From positions 1-32,652 of the forward strand of contig CABXIT010000016.1 in NCBI GenBank assembly GCA_902512325.1: 32,652 nucleotides of DNA. The letters are read 5' to 3'. The translations under genes and the position numbers were made by a program. Shown one piece after another: positions 1 through 7,672 of the stretch. The notes below the pieces were generated by a model, which was not told the DNA's origin, did no database searches, and was given only the letters and a program-made list of their open reading frames with translations. Numbering within the stretch: position 1 is the stretch's first letter; every line of letters starts with the position of its first letter. This DNA is from an uncultured Alphaproteobacteria bacterium (lineage in GTDB: Bacteria > Pseudomonadota > Alphaproteobacteria > HIMB59 > GCA-002718135).

Positions 1-888
1 GAATTAATAAACAATTACTTCTTTATAAAAAATATAAATAAAAGTTTTGATGATATTATTGATAATCAGATAATAAAAACAAACCTTCCTCCAATTAAAG
101 TAGATGAAATTATTTATAAATTATCTTTAAATATTAATACTAATTATTTAGACTTTCTTGAAAATTCAATTAATTATTCCTTTTATCTTGAAAATAATAT
201 TGTTTATTTAAAAGATGATGATCTTATAAATAAAAAATTACCCATAATTAAGAATTTTCATAAAATAAAAGAAACGGCATTAAATTTTAAATTTGAAAAA
301 TTTGATGGCAAAGTAATGAGAGTGAAAGTATTTACCACAGATACAAGCAATATTAAAAATAATCGAGATATTTTATTAGAATTTTTAAAACTTGCAGAAA
401 ATGTATTTAAAAAACAATTAATTTACACAATTGAAATAATTATTGACGAATATCGTTTGCAGCTGAAAAATCATATTTATTTTAATTTAGAAAAATTAAA
501 ATCATTATATAATGAAAATATCTTAAAGATAGAAATGTTTCAAGACTTAGTGAAAAATGAGACAAGCCTTACTGATATTGAAAATATCCCTTATCATTAT
601 GATAATGAGATTACAAAATTAAAAAATAAAGATATTCAGAATCAAATTAATAAAAATAATTCTTTAATCGAAAAAATTTCTACTACTAAAATTAATTTCG
701 GAATATTAGACAAAAAATATTTGCTAATAAATATGTTTGATACAAAAAGCATTTCTGAAGATAAAATAAATATATTTAAATTTAATTATAATGTTTTGAT
801 AATAGCTTGTTTATTTTCTTTTATTTTTAGCGTTTTTTCGATAATTTCATTACATAATTTTCAAAAATATAATAAACAAAATAAATAA
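1..888 (+). CDS. C-terminal part of a membrane-anchored protein, possibly Wzz-like (5' truncated)
   Basis: The reading frame is open from the first base of the window to a TAA at 888, so this is the last 295 codons of a longer gene. An internal ATG at 316 is probably not the real start, because the same frame is open upstream with similar composition. The visible part is lysine-, asparagine- and isoleucine-rich with long helical stretches. It ends in one hydrophobic segment (about 25 residues, starting near NVLIIACLFSFIFSVFSIIS) followed by a short basic tail. A helical extracytoplasmic domain closed by a C-terminal membrane helix is the layout of Wzz/chain-length-determinant proteins, but I see no diagnostic motif, so that is only a suggestion. 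It has no visible link to the betaine genes that follow. It converges with the next gene with no spacer at all. Confidence 0.6.
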   Translation, partial: ELINNYFFIKNINKSFDDIIDNQIIKTNLPPIKVDEIIYKLSLNINTNYLDFLENSINYSFYLENNIVYLKDDDLINKKLPIIKNFHKIKETALNFKFEKFDGKVMRVKVFTTDTSNIKNNRDILLEFLKLAENVFKKQLIYTIEIIIDEYRLQLKNHIYFNLEKLKSLYNENILKIEMFQDLVKNETSLTDIENIPYHYDNEITKLKNKDIQNQINKNNSLIEKISTTKINFGILDKKYLLINMFDTKSISEDKINIFKFNYNVLIIACLFSFIFSVFSIISLHNFQKYNKQNK

Positions 889-2148
889 TTAAATTTTTTG
901 CAGAGCTTTTATAATCTTTTCTGTTTCTTTGATTGAATTGTAATGAGTTAAGCTTATTCTTACAACACCATCTTCTGTATCTATTCCTAAAGCTTTTAAG
1001 CATCTCCATGCGTAAAAATTATCATTTCTAGTTGCTATATAATTTTTTACTAAAATTTTACTAATTTCTTTCGATGTTTTTTGTTTCGAAATAAATGAAA
1101 TTGTAGGTGCTCTATTTTTGTTTTTTATATATTTTTTTCCAATTAATTTAATATCATTCCGATTAGATAGATATTCTAGTATTGGGTTGGCAATTTCTTC
1201 TTCATGTTTAGATATTAAATTATTTATTTTTTCAATCTTGTCTCTTATATCTAAATCTTTATCTTTAAAATGATGATTATAAAAATTTATTATATACTCA
1301 TAGATTCCAATCAAAGAGACTAATTCTTCATGATTAGGCCCTCCTGGATTTATAGTATACGGATAGTTTCCATTTAGAAATTCATGATTTTGATTAGGTA
1401 ATAATTTTAGAATTTCTTCTTTTCCATATAATAATCCAAGATGTGGACCATAAGTTTTGTACAGACTGAAAGTATAAAAATCTACGCCTAGCTCTTTTAC
1501 ATTCGGAAAACCATGCGGTGCATAAGAAACACCATCGCCAATTACGAAAGCATTTTTTTCATGAGATAATTTTGAAATTTCTTGCAACCTATTTACAGAG
1601 CCAACTATGTTTGAACAGTGTGTAACTGCTACTATTTTTGTTTTATCTGATAATATTTTTTTAAAATCATCAATATCTAATTCAGCTGTATCATTTCTAA
1701 ATTTCCATTCTTTTATGACTGCTCCATTTTCTTCTAATCTTCTCCAAGGGCTAATGTTTGCTTCATGATCTTGATTAGTAACAATTATTTCATCACCCTT
1801 TTTGATAAAATTTTTAAGAGCGTTTGAGAGAACATACAAATTTACAGAGGTTGAGCCACCAATTAATATTTCATTCTTTTTTGCATTAATCATTTTAGCA
1901 AATAATTTAGTTGCTTCATCCATTTCATTACCTGCAATTTTGGACATAGGGTATTCAGCATATGGCTGAACTTTTGTGGAAATCATAAATTTTGATAATC
2001 TATTTATAACCTCATTTGGCACATAACTACCTCCAGCATTTTCTGCAAATATCCAATTTTTGCATAATGTGTCTTGAAAAGCTGGAAATTGTGCTCTTAC
2101 ATAATCAATATCAAGTGAAATATTATTTATACTCAAAAAAAACTCCAA
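889..2148 (-). CDS. Class V PLP aminotransferase, cysteine-desulfurase-like (VC1184-type)
   Basis: A 419-residue fold-type I PLP enzyme. The N-terminal NAGGSYVP stretch (about 37-44) and the SLYKTYGPH motif are typical of the cysteine-desulfurase-like family to which VC1184 belongs. Visible PLP contacts are His128 (DHEAN), Asp205 and His212 (GDGVSYAPH) and the Schiff-base Lys231. The region where SufS/NifS enzymes carry the catalytic cysteine after an Arg-x-Gly-His stretch reads TRNDNFYAWR here, with no cysteine. A role as a sulfur donor is therefore unlikely; an aminotransferase, lyase or epimerase role fits better, substrate unknown. It is divergent from the class II aldolase with only 32 bases between start codons, so the two may share regulation. 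I trust the fold and cofactor, not a substrate. Confidence 0.85.
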   Translation of the reverse strand: MEFFLSINNISLDIDYVRAQFPAFQDTLCKNWIFAENAGGSYVPNEVINRLSKFMISTKVQPYAEYPMSKIAGNEMDEATKLFAKMINAKKNEILIGGSTSVNLYVLSNALKNFIKKGDEIIVTNQDHEANISPWRRLEENGAVIKEWKFRNDTAELDIDDFKKILSDKTKIVAVTHCSNIVGSVNRLQEISKLSHEKNAFVIGDGVSYAPHGFPNVKELGVDFYTFSLYKTYGPHLGLLYGKEEILKLLPNQNHEFLNGNYPYTINPGGPNHEELVSLIGIYEYIINFYNHHFKDKDLDIRDKIEKINNLISKHEEEIANPILEYLSNRNDIKLIGKKYIKNKNRAPTISFISKQKTSKEISKILVKNYIATRNDNFYAWRCLKALGIDTEDGVVRISLTHYNSIKETEKIIKALQKI

Positions 2149-2180
2149 TTTAATTCAATAATCAACTATACATTTTTACG
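2149..2180. promoter_or_regulatory. Very short divergent promoter region
   Basis: Only 32 bases separate the starts of the class V aminotransferase and the class II aldolase. On the + strand TATACA at 2167-2172 could be a -10 box, placing the transcript start at or next to the ATG at 2181 and implying a leaderless or nearly leaderless mRNA. No convincing -35 box or Shine-Dalgarno sequence is visible. This is a weak call based on spacing and one hexamer. Confidence 0.3.
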
Positions 2181-2924
2181 ATGAAAAAAAATAATTTTTT
2201 TGATAAGGAGGAATTGCAAAATAGATTAGATTTAGCTGCAGCATATCATTTAGCTGATATTTATGGTTTTAGTGATATTATTTGGAACCACATAACTTGT
2301 AAAACTTCATCAAATAAAAATACATTCTTAATAAATAAATTTGGACTAAGGTATGATGAGGTTACAGCATCCAATTTATTAGAAATTGATTTAGATGGAA
2401 ATATTATTTCTGGTCAAGGAGAAATAAATTATACAGGTTTTGTAATTCATGGAGCAATTCATAAAGATAGGAAAGATCTTCATTGTGTTATGCATTCACA
2501 TTCTAGGTCAGGATTGGCAGTGTCTTGTCTAAAAGATGGTTTAGAAATTTTAATTCAAGACTCAGCAATGTTTCATAATAGAATAAGCTATCATGACTGG
2601 CAGGGAATGTCGACTAATACTGAAGAGTGTGATTCCATATCAAAAGATCTAGGAAAAAATAATTCGATGATTTTAAGAAATCACGGACTTTTAACCTGCG
2701 GTAAAACTATTAGTGAAGCTTTTATGCTCATGTATTATCTTGATAGGGCTTGCAAGGTTCAAATTGATTTGAATGCTACAAATAAGGAAATAATTAAACC
2801 ATCTGATAATATATTAGAATTTGCTGCCGGACAATATGAAGATCCAAAATATAAACTTGGGGAACATGAATGGCCTGCCTTAAAAAGGATGCTAAAAAAA
2901 AATAATAGTATATACGATCAATGA
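2181..2924 (+). CDS. Class II aldolase/adducin-family protein
   Basis: A 247-residue protein of the class II aldolase/adducin head domain, normal length for the family. The metal-binding histidines are recognisable as His105 and His107 (MHSHSRS) and His168 (RNHGLL). The adducin-type opening GFSDIIWNHITC lies at about 29-40. Family members are zinc-dependent and cleave or epimerise sugar phosphates or related hydroxy acids; several are decarboxylases or of unknown substrate. The gene overlaps the aldehyde dehydrogenase start (ATGATGA), so the two are almost certainly co-translated. This suggests that the aldolase releases, or acts upstream of, an aldehyde oxidised by its neighbour. The location next to a gamma-butyrobetaine dioxygenase homologue hints at a quaternary-amine substrate, but that is inference. 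Confidence 0.85.
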   Translation: MKKNNFFDKEELQNRLDLAAAYHLADIYGFSDIIWNHITCKTSSNKNTFLINKFGLRYDEVTASNLLEIDLDGNIISGQGEINYTGFVIHGAIHKDRKDLHCVMHSHSRSGLAVSCLKDGLEILIQDSAMFHNRISYHDWQGMSTNTEECDSISKDLGKNNSMILRNHGLLTCGKTISEAFMLMYYLDRACKVQIDLNATNKEIIKPSDNILEFAAGQYEDPKYKLGEHEWPALKRMLKKNNSIYDQ

Positions 2925-4420
2925 TGAATTTAACTCATGAAAATATTAAAAAAACAAAATCAAATATTAACTTTCCTTCGGAATTATTTATTAATGGAAA
3001 ATATCAAAAATCAATATCTGAAAAATATTTTGATAATATTTCACCAATTAATGGCGAAGTTATCAACAAAGTTTTTTTGGCTCATCAAAAAGACGTTGAT
3101 TTAGCAGTTTCAATAGCAAGAGAAAGTTTTAACAAAGGTCATTGGTCAAATTTATCACCAGGCCAAAGAAAAAAAATTCTTTTAAAGTTTGCAACACTAT
3201 TAGAAAGAGATCGTTTAGAGCTAGCACTCTTAGATACGATTGATATGGGTAAAACAATTAATGACACATATAATGCTGATCTACCAACAAGTATTGATAA
3301 TATTGAATGGTACGCTGAAATTATTGATAAATTATTCGATGATATTTCACCAAGCTCAAAAGAATATATGGGCTTAATTACTAAAGAGCCAATTGGTGTA
3401 GTTGCGGCTATAGTACCTTGGAATTATCCTTTGTGGATGGCTATATGGAAAATTGCACCAGCTCTAATTACTGGTAACTCTGTTATACTAAAACCTGCTG
3501 AACAATCCCCAATGAGTGCAATAAAAATTGGTGCTTTGTTATCTGAAGCTGGGGTGCCTGATGGAGTATTTTCGGTTTTGCCTGGAGATGGACCTATAAC
3601 AGGTAAATCTTTATGTCTTCATAATGATGTTGACTGTGTTGCCTTCACTGGTTCAGGTGAAGTTGGAAAGTTAGTATTACAATATTCTGGACAATCGAAC
3701 ATGAAGAGGGTTCAATTAGAGTGTGGAGGAAAATCACCAAATATTATTTTTGCAGATTGCCATGATCTTGATGCTGCGGCTGAAGCTTCAGCCTATGCAA
3801 TCTTTGGCAATCAAGGAGAGGTCTGCTCTGCAGGTTCTAGATTGATTGTTCAAAAAGAGATTGAAAATGAGTTTGTAGATAAAGTTGCTAAATTAAGTAA
3901 AAATATGCATCCAGCAGATCCTTTTGATCCAGAATCATTTGCTGGAGCAATAGTAAATACTGAACAGTTAGATAAAATTAATAAATATGTAAATATTGGT
4001 AAGGAAGAGGGAGCTAATGTTGAAGTTGGAGGAAATATTACTATGAAAGAAACAGGAGGGTCGTATTTTGAGCCAACAATATTTAAAAATGTAAAAAACA
4101 ATATGAAAATTGCACAAGAAGAAATTTTTGGACCCGTTCTTGCAACACTTACCTTTTCTAACTTTGAAGAAGCAATATCGATGGCAAATGATACTGAATA
4201 CGGACTCGCGGCAGGTGTATGGACAAAGGATATTAATAAAGCCATTAAAGCGTCTAGAGAAATTCGAGCAGGAACCGTTTATATAAATAATTATGAAGAA
4301 GGTGTTGATACAACAATACCACTTGGTGGATATAAGCAATCTGGTATTGGTAGAGATAATGGTTATCAAGCTTTAGAAAATTACCTTCAAGTAAAATCTA
4401 CGTGGATAAAAATTACTTAA
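2921..4420 (+). CDS. NAD(P)+-dependent aldehyde dehydrogenase, betaine-/aminobutyraldehyde-type
   Basis: A complete 499-residue aldehyde dehydrogenase. The active-site elements are all present: Asn168 (VPWNYP), the nucleotide motif FTGSGEVGK at 242-250, general base Glu267 (QLECGGKSP) and nucleophile Cys302 (GEVCSAGSR). The overall type resembles betaine aldehyde, gamma-aminobutyraldehyde and PuuC-like dehydrogenases, which oxidise aldehydes derived from choline or polyamines to the acids. Two roles fit the surroundings: betaine aldehyde to glycine betaine (downstream of the GMC enzyme at 10703), or 4-trimethylaminobutyraldehyde to gamma-butyrobetaine, the substrate of the dioxygenase encoded immediately downstream on the opposite strand. 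Sequence alone does not separate these. It is translationally coupled to the class II aldolase and ends in a TTAA shared with the stop of the converging gene. Confidence 0.93.
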   Translation: MMNLTHENIKKTKSNINFPSELFINGKYQKSISEKYFDNISPINGEVINKVFLAHQKDVDLAVSIARESFNKGHWSNLSPGQRKKILLKFATLLERDRLELALLDTIDMGKTINDTYNADLPTSIDNIEWYAEIIDKLFDDISPSSKEYMGLITKEPIGVVAAIVPWNYPLWMAIWKIAPALITGNSVILKPAEQSPMSAIKIGALLSEAGVPDGVFSVLPGDGPITGKSLCLHNDVDCVAFTGSGEVGKLVLQYSGQSNMKRVQLECGGKSPNIIFADCHDLDAAAEASAYAIFGNQGEVCSAGSRLIVQKEIENEFVDKVAKLSKNMHPADPFDPESFAGAIVNTEQLDKINKYVNIGKEEGANVEVGGNITMKETGGSYFEPTIFKNVKNNMKIAQEEIFGPVLATLTFSNFEEAISMANDTEYGLAAGVWTKDINKAIKASREIRAGTVYINNYEEGVDTTIPLGGYKQSGIGRDNGYQALENYLQVKSTWIKIT

Positions 4421-5556
4421 ACTTTCATACCATTTAAATAGTTAAGTTTTGAAATAATTTCTTCTCTTTCAATATAATAACCTTGTAGATGTCTATTACC
4501 TGAATTTGCATCAAATTTTGTTCTTCCATGTAATACTCTTCTATTATCAAAACAAAAAATATCACCTGCTTTTAACTTAAATTCTATTTGAAATTTTTTG
4601 TTGTGTAGTTGTTGATAAAAAAAAGTGTATGCTTCATAAAAGTGATGCATAATATTTGGACTTAGATCCAATGTTCCCATAGCGCCTAAATTTATTCTAA
4701 TTTCTTCATAATCATTATTTTTGTTGATTTTAATTATAGGAGATTTTTGTATCCTAATGTTTTTTTGAGTGTAATCATTATCTTTAAATACAACTTCATT
4801 TTCAATTAATAATTTAAATTTTTTAAATTCTTTATTTTTTAAATATTCAGCAACAGCAAAACCATCAACAGCAGTTGAACTACCACCGTCAGCATCGTTT
4901 TTTAAGCAATGCAAAAATTGATATCCAGGAACATATTCATAGTAGGGAAGGTCAGTATGATTTGGGAGCGCATCAGCAGTGTATGCTTGATTGTTGGGTT
5001 TAGCTATATTTATAACTTCAAAAGGCGTTCCAAAAAATGTTTCACGATATTTTCCAATTTTATCTAAAATTTTAAAAGCTGATTTTTTTTTAGTAGGTGC
5101 ATTTTCAATTATAGTTATTCCAAATGAATAAATTACTTGAAGCCATTTTTTTAATTCTTTTTCATCAGAAACTATTTTTCTATAATCAAATATTATTAAT
5201 TTAATTTTATTAGCAAATTGCGCATTCCATAATTGATATTCAGACTTATATGATTGTAAATTTTTTTCAGTATAGCAATTATCTCTTGTCCATTTTAAAT
5301 TATATATCGAATTATGATTATTTTCAGACCAAGAAACATGCAAATTTTTGCTAGTGAATCTAAAATTTATTGGTTTGATTTTTCTGCTAACAGATAGAAT
5401 ATTGAAATTTCTCATTCTTGTATCTTTATGAAATGCAGTTGGGCAGTTATCTCTTAGCCAAAGAAAATGAAATTTGCTTATATGATTATCATCCCAATAT
5501 ATCTCTAGGTATTTATTTTTCTTTAAAATTTTAACTATTTTATATTTATCTTGCAT
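4417..5556 (-). CDS. gamma-Butyrobetaine dioxygenase-like Fe(II)/2-oxoglutarate oxygenase
   Basis: A 379-residue TauD/TfdA-superfamily oxygenase with the two-domain layout of gamma-butyrobetaine hydroxylases: an N-terminal GBBH-N (DUF971-like) domain (about 15-105) and a catalytic jelly roll. Iron ligands are His200 and Asp202 (NHTDLPYY) and His343 (RRVLHGR); Arg355 (GNRHLQG) is placed to bind 2-oxoglutarate. The stretch PGYQFLHCL and the CFDNRRVLHGR motif are characteristic of bacterial BBOX enzymes, which hydroxylate gamma-butyrobetaine to L-carnitine. Phe175, Phe179 and Tyr192 fall where human BBOX1 has the aromatic residues caging the trimethylammonium group. The zinc-site cysteines of the N-terminal domain are mostly missing: only Cys38 remains of the usual cysteine cluster. 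The main alternative is TmpA, the BBOX-like hydroxylase of 2-trimethylaminoethylphosphonate. Carnitine genes elsewhere in the window favour BBOX. Confidence 0.8.
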   Translation of the reverse strand: MQDKYKIVKILKKNKYLEIYWDDNHISKFHFLWLRDNCPTAFHKDTRMRNFNILSVSRKIKPINFRFTSKNLHVSWSENNHNSIYNLKWTRDNCYTEKNLQSYKSEYQLWNAQFANKIKLIIFDYRKIVSDEKELKKWLQVIYSFGITIIENAPTKKKSAFKILDKIGKYRETFFGTPFEVINIAKPNNQAYTADALPNHTDLPYYEYVPGYQFLHCLKNDADGGSSTAVDGFAVAEYLKNKEFKKFKLLIENEVVFKDNDYTQKNIRIQKSPIIKINKNNDYEEIRINLGAMGTLDLSPNIMHHFYEAYTFFYQQLHNKKFQIEFKLKAGDIFCFDNRRVLHGRTKFDANSGNRHLQGYYIEREEIISKLNYLNGMKV

Positions 5557-5611
5557 TTAAAATAACTTTACTATTGGCTATCATAAATTTAATTATTATT
5601 TAAAACTTTTT

Positions 5612-6502
5612 ATGAACAAAGCATTAACAGCGAAACCCTTAGGGCCTTCTCCAGCCCCAGGACTCGGGATATTATTAATGACATTAAGCATGTTTTGTCT
5701 CAGTGTAAATGATATGACTTATAAAAATTTAACAATGAATTTCCCTGTCTGGGAAGCTATATTTTTTCGAGCATTAAGTGGTTCAATCATTTCTTTATTT
5801 TTAGTTTATCGTTCTGGGATAGTATCAATAAAAACAAAAAAACCAATAAGGCATTTTGTTAGAGCCTTTTCATCTGTAGGTTGTGTTGTGCTGTATATTT
5901 TTGGAATAAAATATTTATTGCTTTCAGAAAATATTGCCATAGCTCATAGTGCTCCAATTATTGCAGCTTTACTAGCAGTACCAATACTTGGAGAAAAAAT
6001 AGGGATTCATAGAATTTTTGCAATACTTATAGGCTTCATTGGTGTTTTAATAGTAGTAAAGCCTGGCACTGATTTGTTTCAACTTAAATCTTTGCTTCCA
6101 TTAGGCTCAGCTTTTTTTATGGCTGCTGTATATTTATCTACAAGGTCTTTAATGAATACAGAGACAAGCACTTCAATAGTATTTTATTATTCTTTTGCAT
6201 TGTTTTTTACATCCATTATATTTTTTCCGGCAGAATTTATTATCCCAGATGTGTTTAATTTAACTTTAGCGCTCAGTCTTGGTGTAATGGGGTCTTTTGG
6301 TCATTACTTTATGTCACAAGCAGCAAGACATGCAGACGTGGCTGTAACCTCTCCTTTTGAATATACATCATTTATATTCGTTGGGTTTATGGGATACTTG
6401 TTTTTTAATGAAATTCCTAGCAATTCTGTTGTTATAGGAGCTGCACTTATCATAATAGGTGGTATTTATGTTGCTTATAGAGAGAGGAAAAATGATTATT
6501 AA
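5612..6502 (+). CDS. EamA/DMT-family inner-membrane transporter
   Basis: A 296-residue integral membrane protein with about ten hydrophobic segments arranged as two EamA repeats (roughly 15-150 and 160-290), the standard drug/metabolite transporter architecture. The end of the first repeat shows the usual AAPIIAALLAVPILGEKI-like sequence followed by GFIGVLIVVKPG, and the second ends with EIPSNSVVIGAALIIIGG. Such proteins export or exchange small metabolites and amino-acid-like compounds; substrate cannot be read from sequence. It is divergent from the BBOX-like gene (55 bases between starts) and precedes the betaine importer by about 90 bases, so it may be co-regulated with either or neither. 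Confidence 0.88.
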   Translation: MNKALTAKPLGPSPAPGLGILLMTLSMFCLSVNDMTYKNLTMNFPVWEAIFFRALSGSIISLFLVYRSGIVSIKTKKPIRHFVRAFSSVGCVVLYIFGIKYLLLSENIAIAHSAPIIAALLAVPILGEKIGIHRIFAILIGFIGVLIVVKPGTDLFQLKSLLPLGSAFFMAAVYLSTRSLMNTETSTSIVFYYSFALFFTSIIFFPAEFIIPDVFNLTLALSLGVMGSFGHYFMSQAARHADVAVTSPFEYTSFIFVGFMGYLFFNEIPSNSVVIGAALIIIGGIYVAYRERKNDY

Positions 6503-6540
6503 AAATACCCAATAAACCTGTCATTTTTTTCAAATAAAAG

Positions 6541-6568
6541 TTGTTTCTGTATAAATAACCGATATAAA
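6541..6568 (+). promoter_or_regulatory. Candidate sigma70-type promoter of the proXWV operon
   Basis: TTGTTT at 6541-6546 and TATAAA at 6563-6568 are separated by 16 bases, giving a plausible -35/-10 pair upstream of the substrate-binding protein gene. The predicted transcript would begin near 6575 and leave a leader of about 20 bases that contains the strong ribosome binding site. I see no riboswitch-like fold in so short a leader. Confidence 0.45.
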
Positions 6569-6580
6569 ATTCATATAATT

Positions 6581-6586
6581 AGGAGG
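6581..6586 (+). promoter_or_regulatory. Strong Shine-Dalgarno site of proX
   Basis: A perfect AGGAGG lies seven bases before the ATG at 6594. Most genes here have weak or no recognisable Shine-Dalgarno sequence, so this is exceptional in the window and fits the high expression expected of a periplasmic binding protein. It fixes the start codon. Confidence 0.8.
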
Positions 6587-6593
6587 AAAGAAT

Positions 6594-7616
6594 ATGAAAT
6601 TTATTAAAAAATCGTTTCTAGTTCTATCTCTTTTATCATTTTTCTCCCTAAGCTCTTTTAGTGCAAATGCTTGTACTGTTAAAGTTGGAGATTTTGACTG
6701 GGATAGTGCTAATATTCATACGGCTATAGGTTCTTATATTATGGAACATGGCTATGGCTGTGATGTTGAGGTAACTAAAGGAAGTACAAATCCAATTTTA
6801 GCTGCTTTAATTGATAATCAACTAGATATAATTTTTGAGCACTGGACTGATAACAACGTTGCTTTAATTGATCCAGAATTAGCTTCAGGAAATCTAGTTG
6901 ACCTTGGTATCAATACGCCTGCATCAGAACAGGCTTTCTTTGTTGATAGAGCAACTTCTGAAGCACATGGAATTACTAGTGTAGATGATTTAAAAAAACC
7001 TGGTATTTGGGAACTATTTAAAGATCCTGAAGATCCATCTAAAGGAAGAATCACAAGTTGTATTTCTGGTTGGACTTGTTACACAATCAATCTAGTAAAA
7101 ATAATGGAATATGGTCTTGGTGATCTTTACACAAACTTTGATCCAGGATCTGGTGGAGCATTAGATGCTGCAATTGCGGGTGCTTTTGCAAAAGGACAAC
7201 CAATTGTTACTTATTATTGGACTCCAACAAGTTTAATGGGAAAACCTGAAATTGATATGGTTCGTTTAACTGAGCCTGCTTATGATAAAGCTTGCTGGGA
7301 TTCTATGATGGTTGTTGTAAATAAAATTAAAGCTGATGGTCCTGATGCATATGAGCCTTCATGTGCTAATGAGTACAAAGATATGGCTTTAACTAAGCTT
7401 GCAACAGGTAAATTTGCTGCTGATAATGCAGATATTATTGCTTTTGCAGATGCTTATACTATCACAACATCAGTTGTTAATAATATGTTAGCATACTATG
7501 TTGATGAGTCAGGCGGAGACATGGAAGCTACCGCTATGCATTATTTAGAAAATCATTCTGAATGGGAATCATGGGTTCCTGCAGACGTAGCAGCTAAAGT
7601 TAAAAGCTCATTATAA
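6594..7616 (+). CDS. proX: Glycine betaine/choline-type ABC transporter substrate-binding protein (OpuAC family)
   Basis: A 340-residue periplasmic binding protein. Residues 1-26 form a classical signal peptide (basic start, hydrophobic core, cleavage after SANA); the next residue is Cys27, but the -2 Asn makes a lipobox unlikely. The mature part matches the OpuAC fold: an opening VGDFDWDSANIH, FEHWTDN about 50 residues later, and YYWTPTS in the second lobe, with several tryptophans of the kind that build the aromatic cage for trimethylammonium groups. Cysteines at 155-162 (SCISGWTC) and later in CWDS and PSCANE may form disulfides. It delivers glycine betaine, choline, carnitine or a related betaine to the permease encoded next. 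Exact ligand is uncertain. Confidence 0.93.
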   Translation: MKFIKKSFLVLSLLSFFSLSSFSANACTVKVGDFDWDSANIHTAIGSYIMEHGYGCDVEVTKGSTNPILAALIDNQLDIIFEHWTDNNVALIDPELASGNLVDLGINTPASEQAFFVDRATSEAHGITSVDDLKKPGIWELFKDPEDPSKGRITSCISGWTCYTINLVKIMEYGLGDLYTNFDPGSGGALDAAIAGAFAKGQPIVTYYWTPTSLMGKPEIDMVRLTEPAYDKACWDSMMVVVNKIKADGPDAYEPSCANEYKDMALTKLATGKFAADNADIIAFADAYTITTSVVNNMLAYYVDESGGDMEATAMHYLENHSEWESWVPADVAAKVKSSL

Positions 7617-7630
7617 ATTTATAAATTATT

Positions 7631-7651
7631 CCAAGGCCTATTAGGCCTTGG
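7631..7651 (+). promoter_or_regulatory. Intergenic stem-loop between binding-protein and permease genes
   Basis: A perfect 9-base-pair hairpin (CCAAGGCCT, loop ATT, AGGCCTTGG) stands alone in the 56-base gap after proX. It is followed on the + strand by AAAAAACTT rather than a T-run, so it is not a classical intrinsic terminator for this strand. Hairpins at this position in ABC operons commonly protect the binding-protein mRNA from 3' exonucleases and lower expression of the permease. That role is inferred from position and the very GC-rich stem in an AT-rich background. Confidence 0.7.
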
Positions 7652-7672
7652 AAAAAACTTAAAATAATATTC

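Noticed and set aside
3850..4369. Two overlapping minus-strand frames opposite the aldehyde dehydrogenase
   Set aside because: They lie wholly inside a well-conserved gene with all active-site residues and their translations resemble no family; they are frame shadows.
6503..6593. Riboswitch upstream of the betaine importer
   Set aside because: The predicted leader is only about 20 bases and no stable fold is visible.
7631..7651. Hairpin after proX as an intrinsic terminator
   Set aside because: It is followed by A-rich sequence on the + strand, and the permease and ATPase genes of the same importer follow directly.
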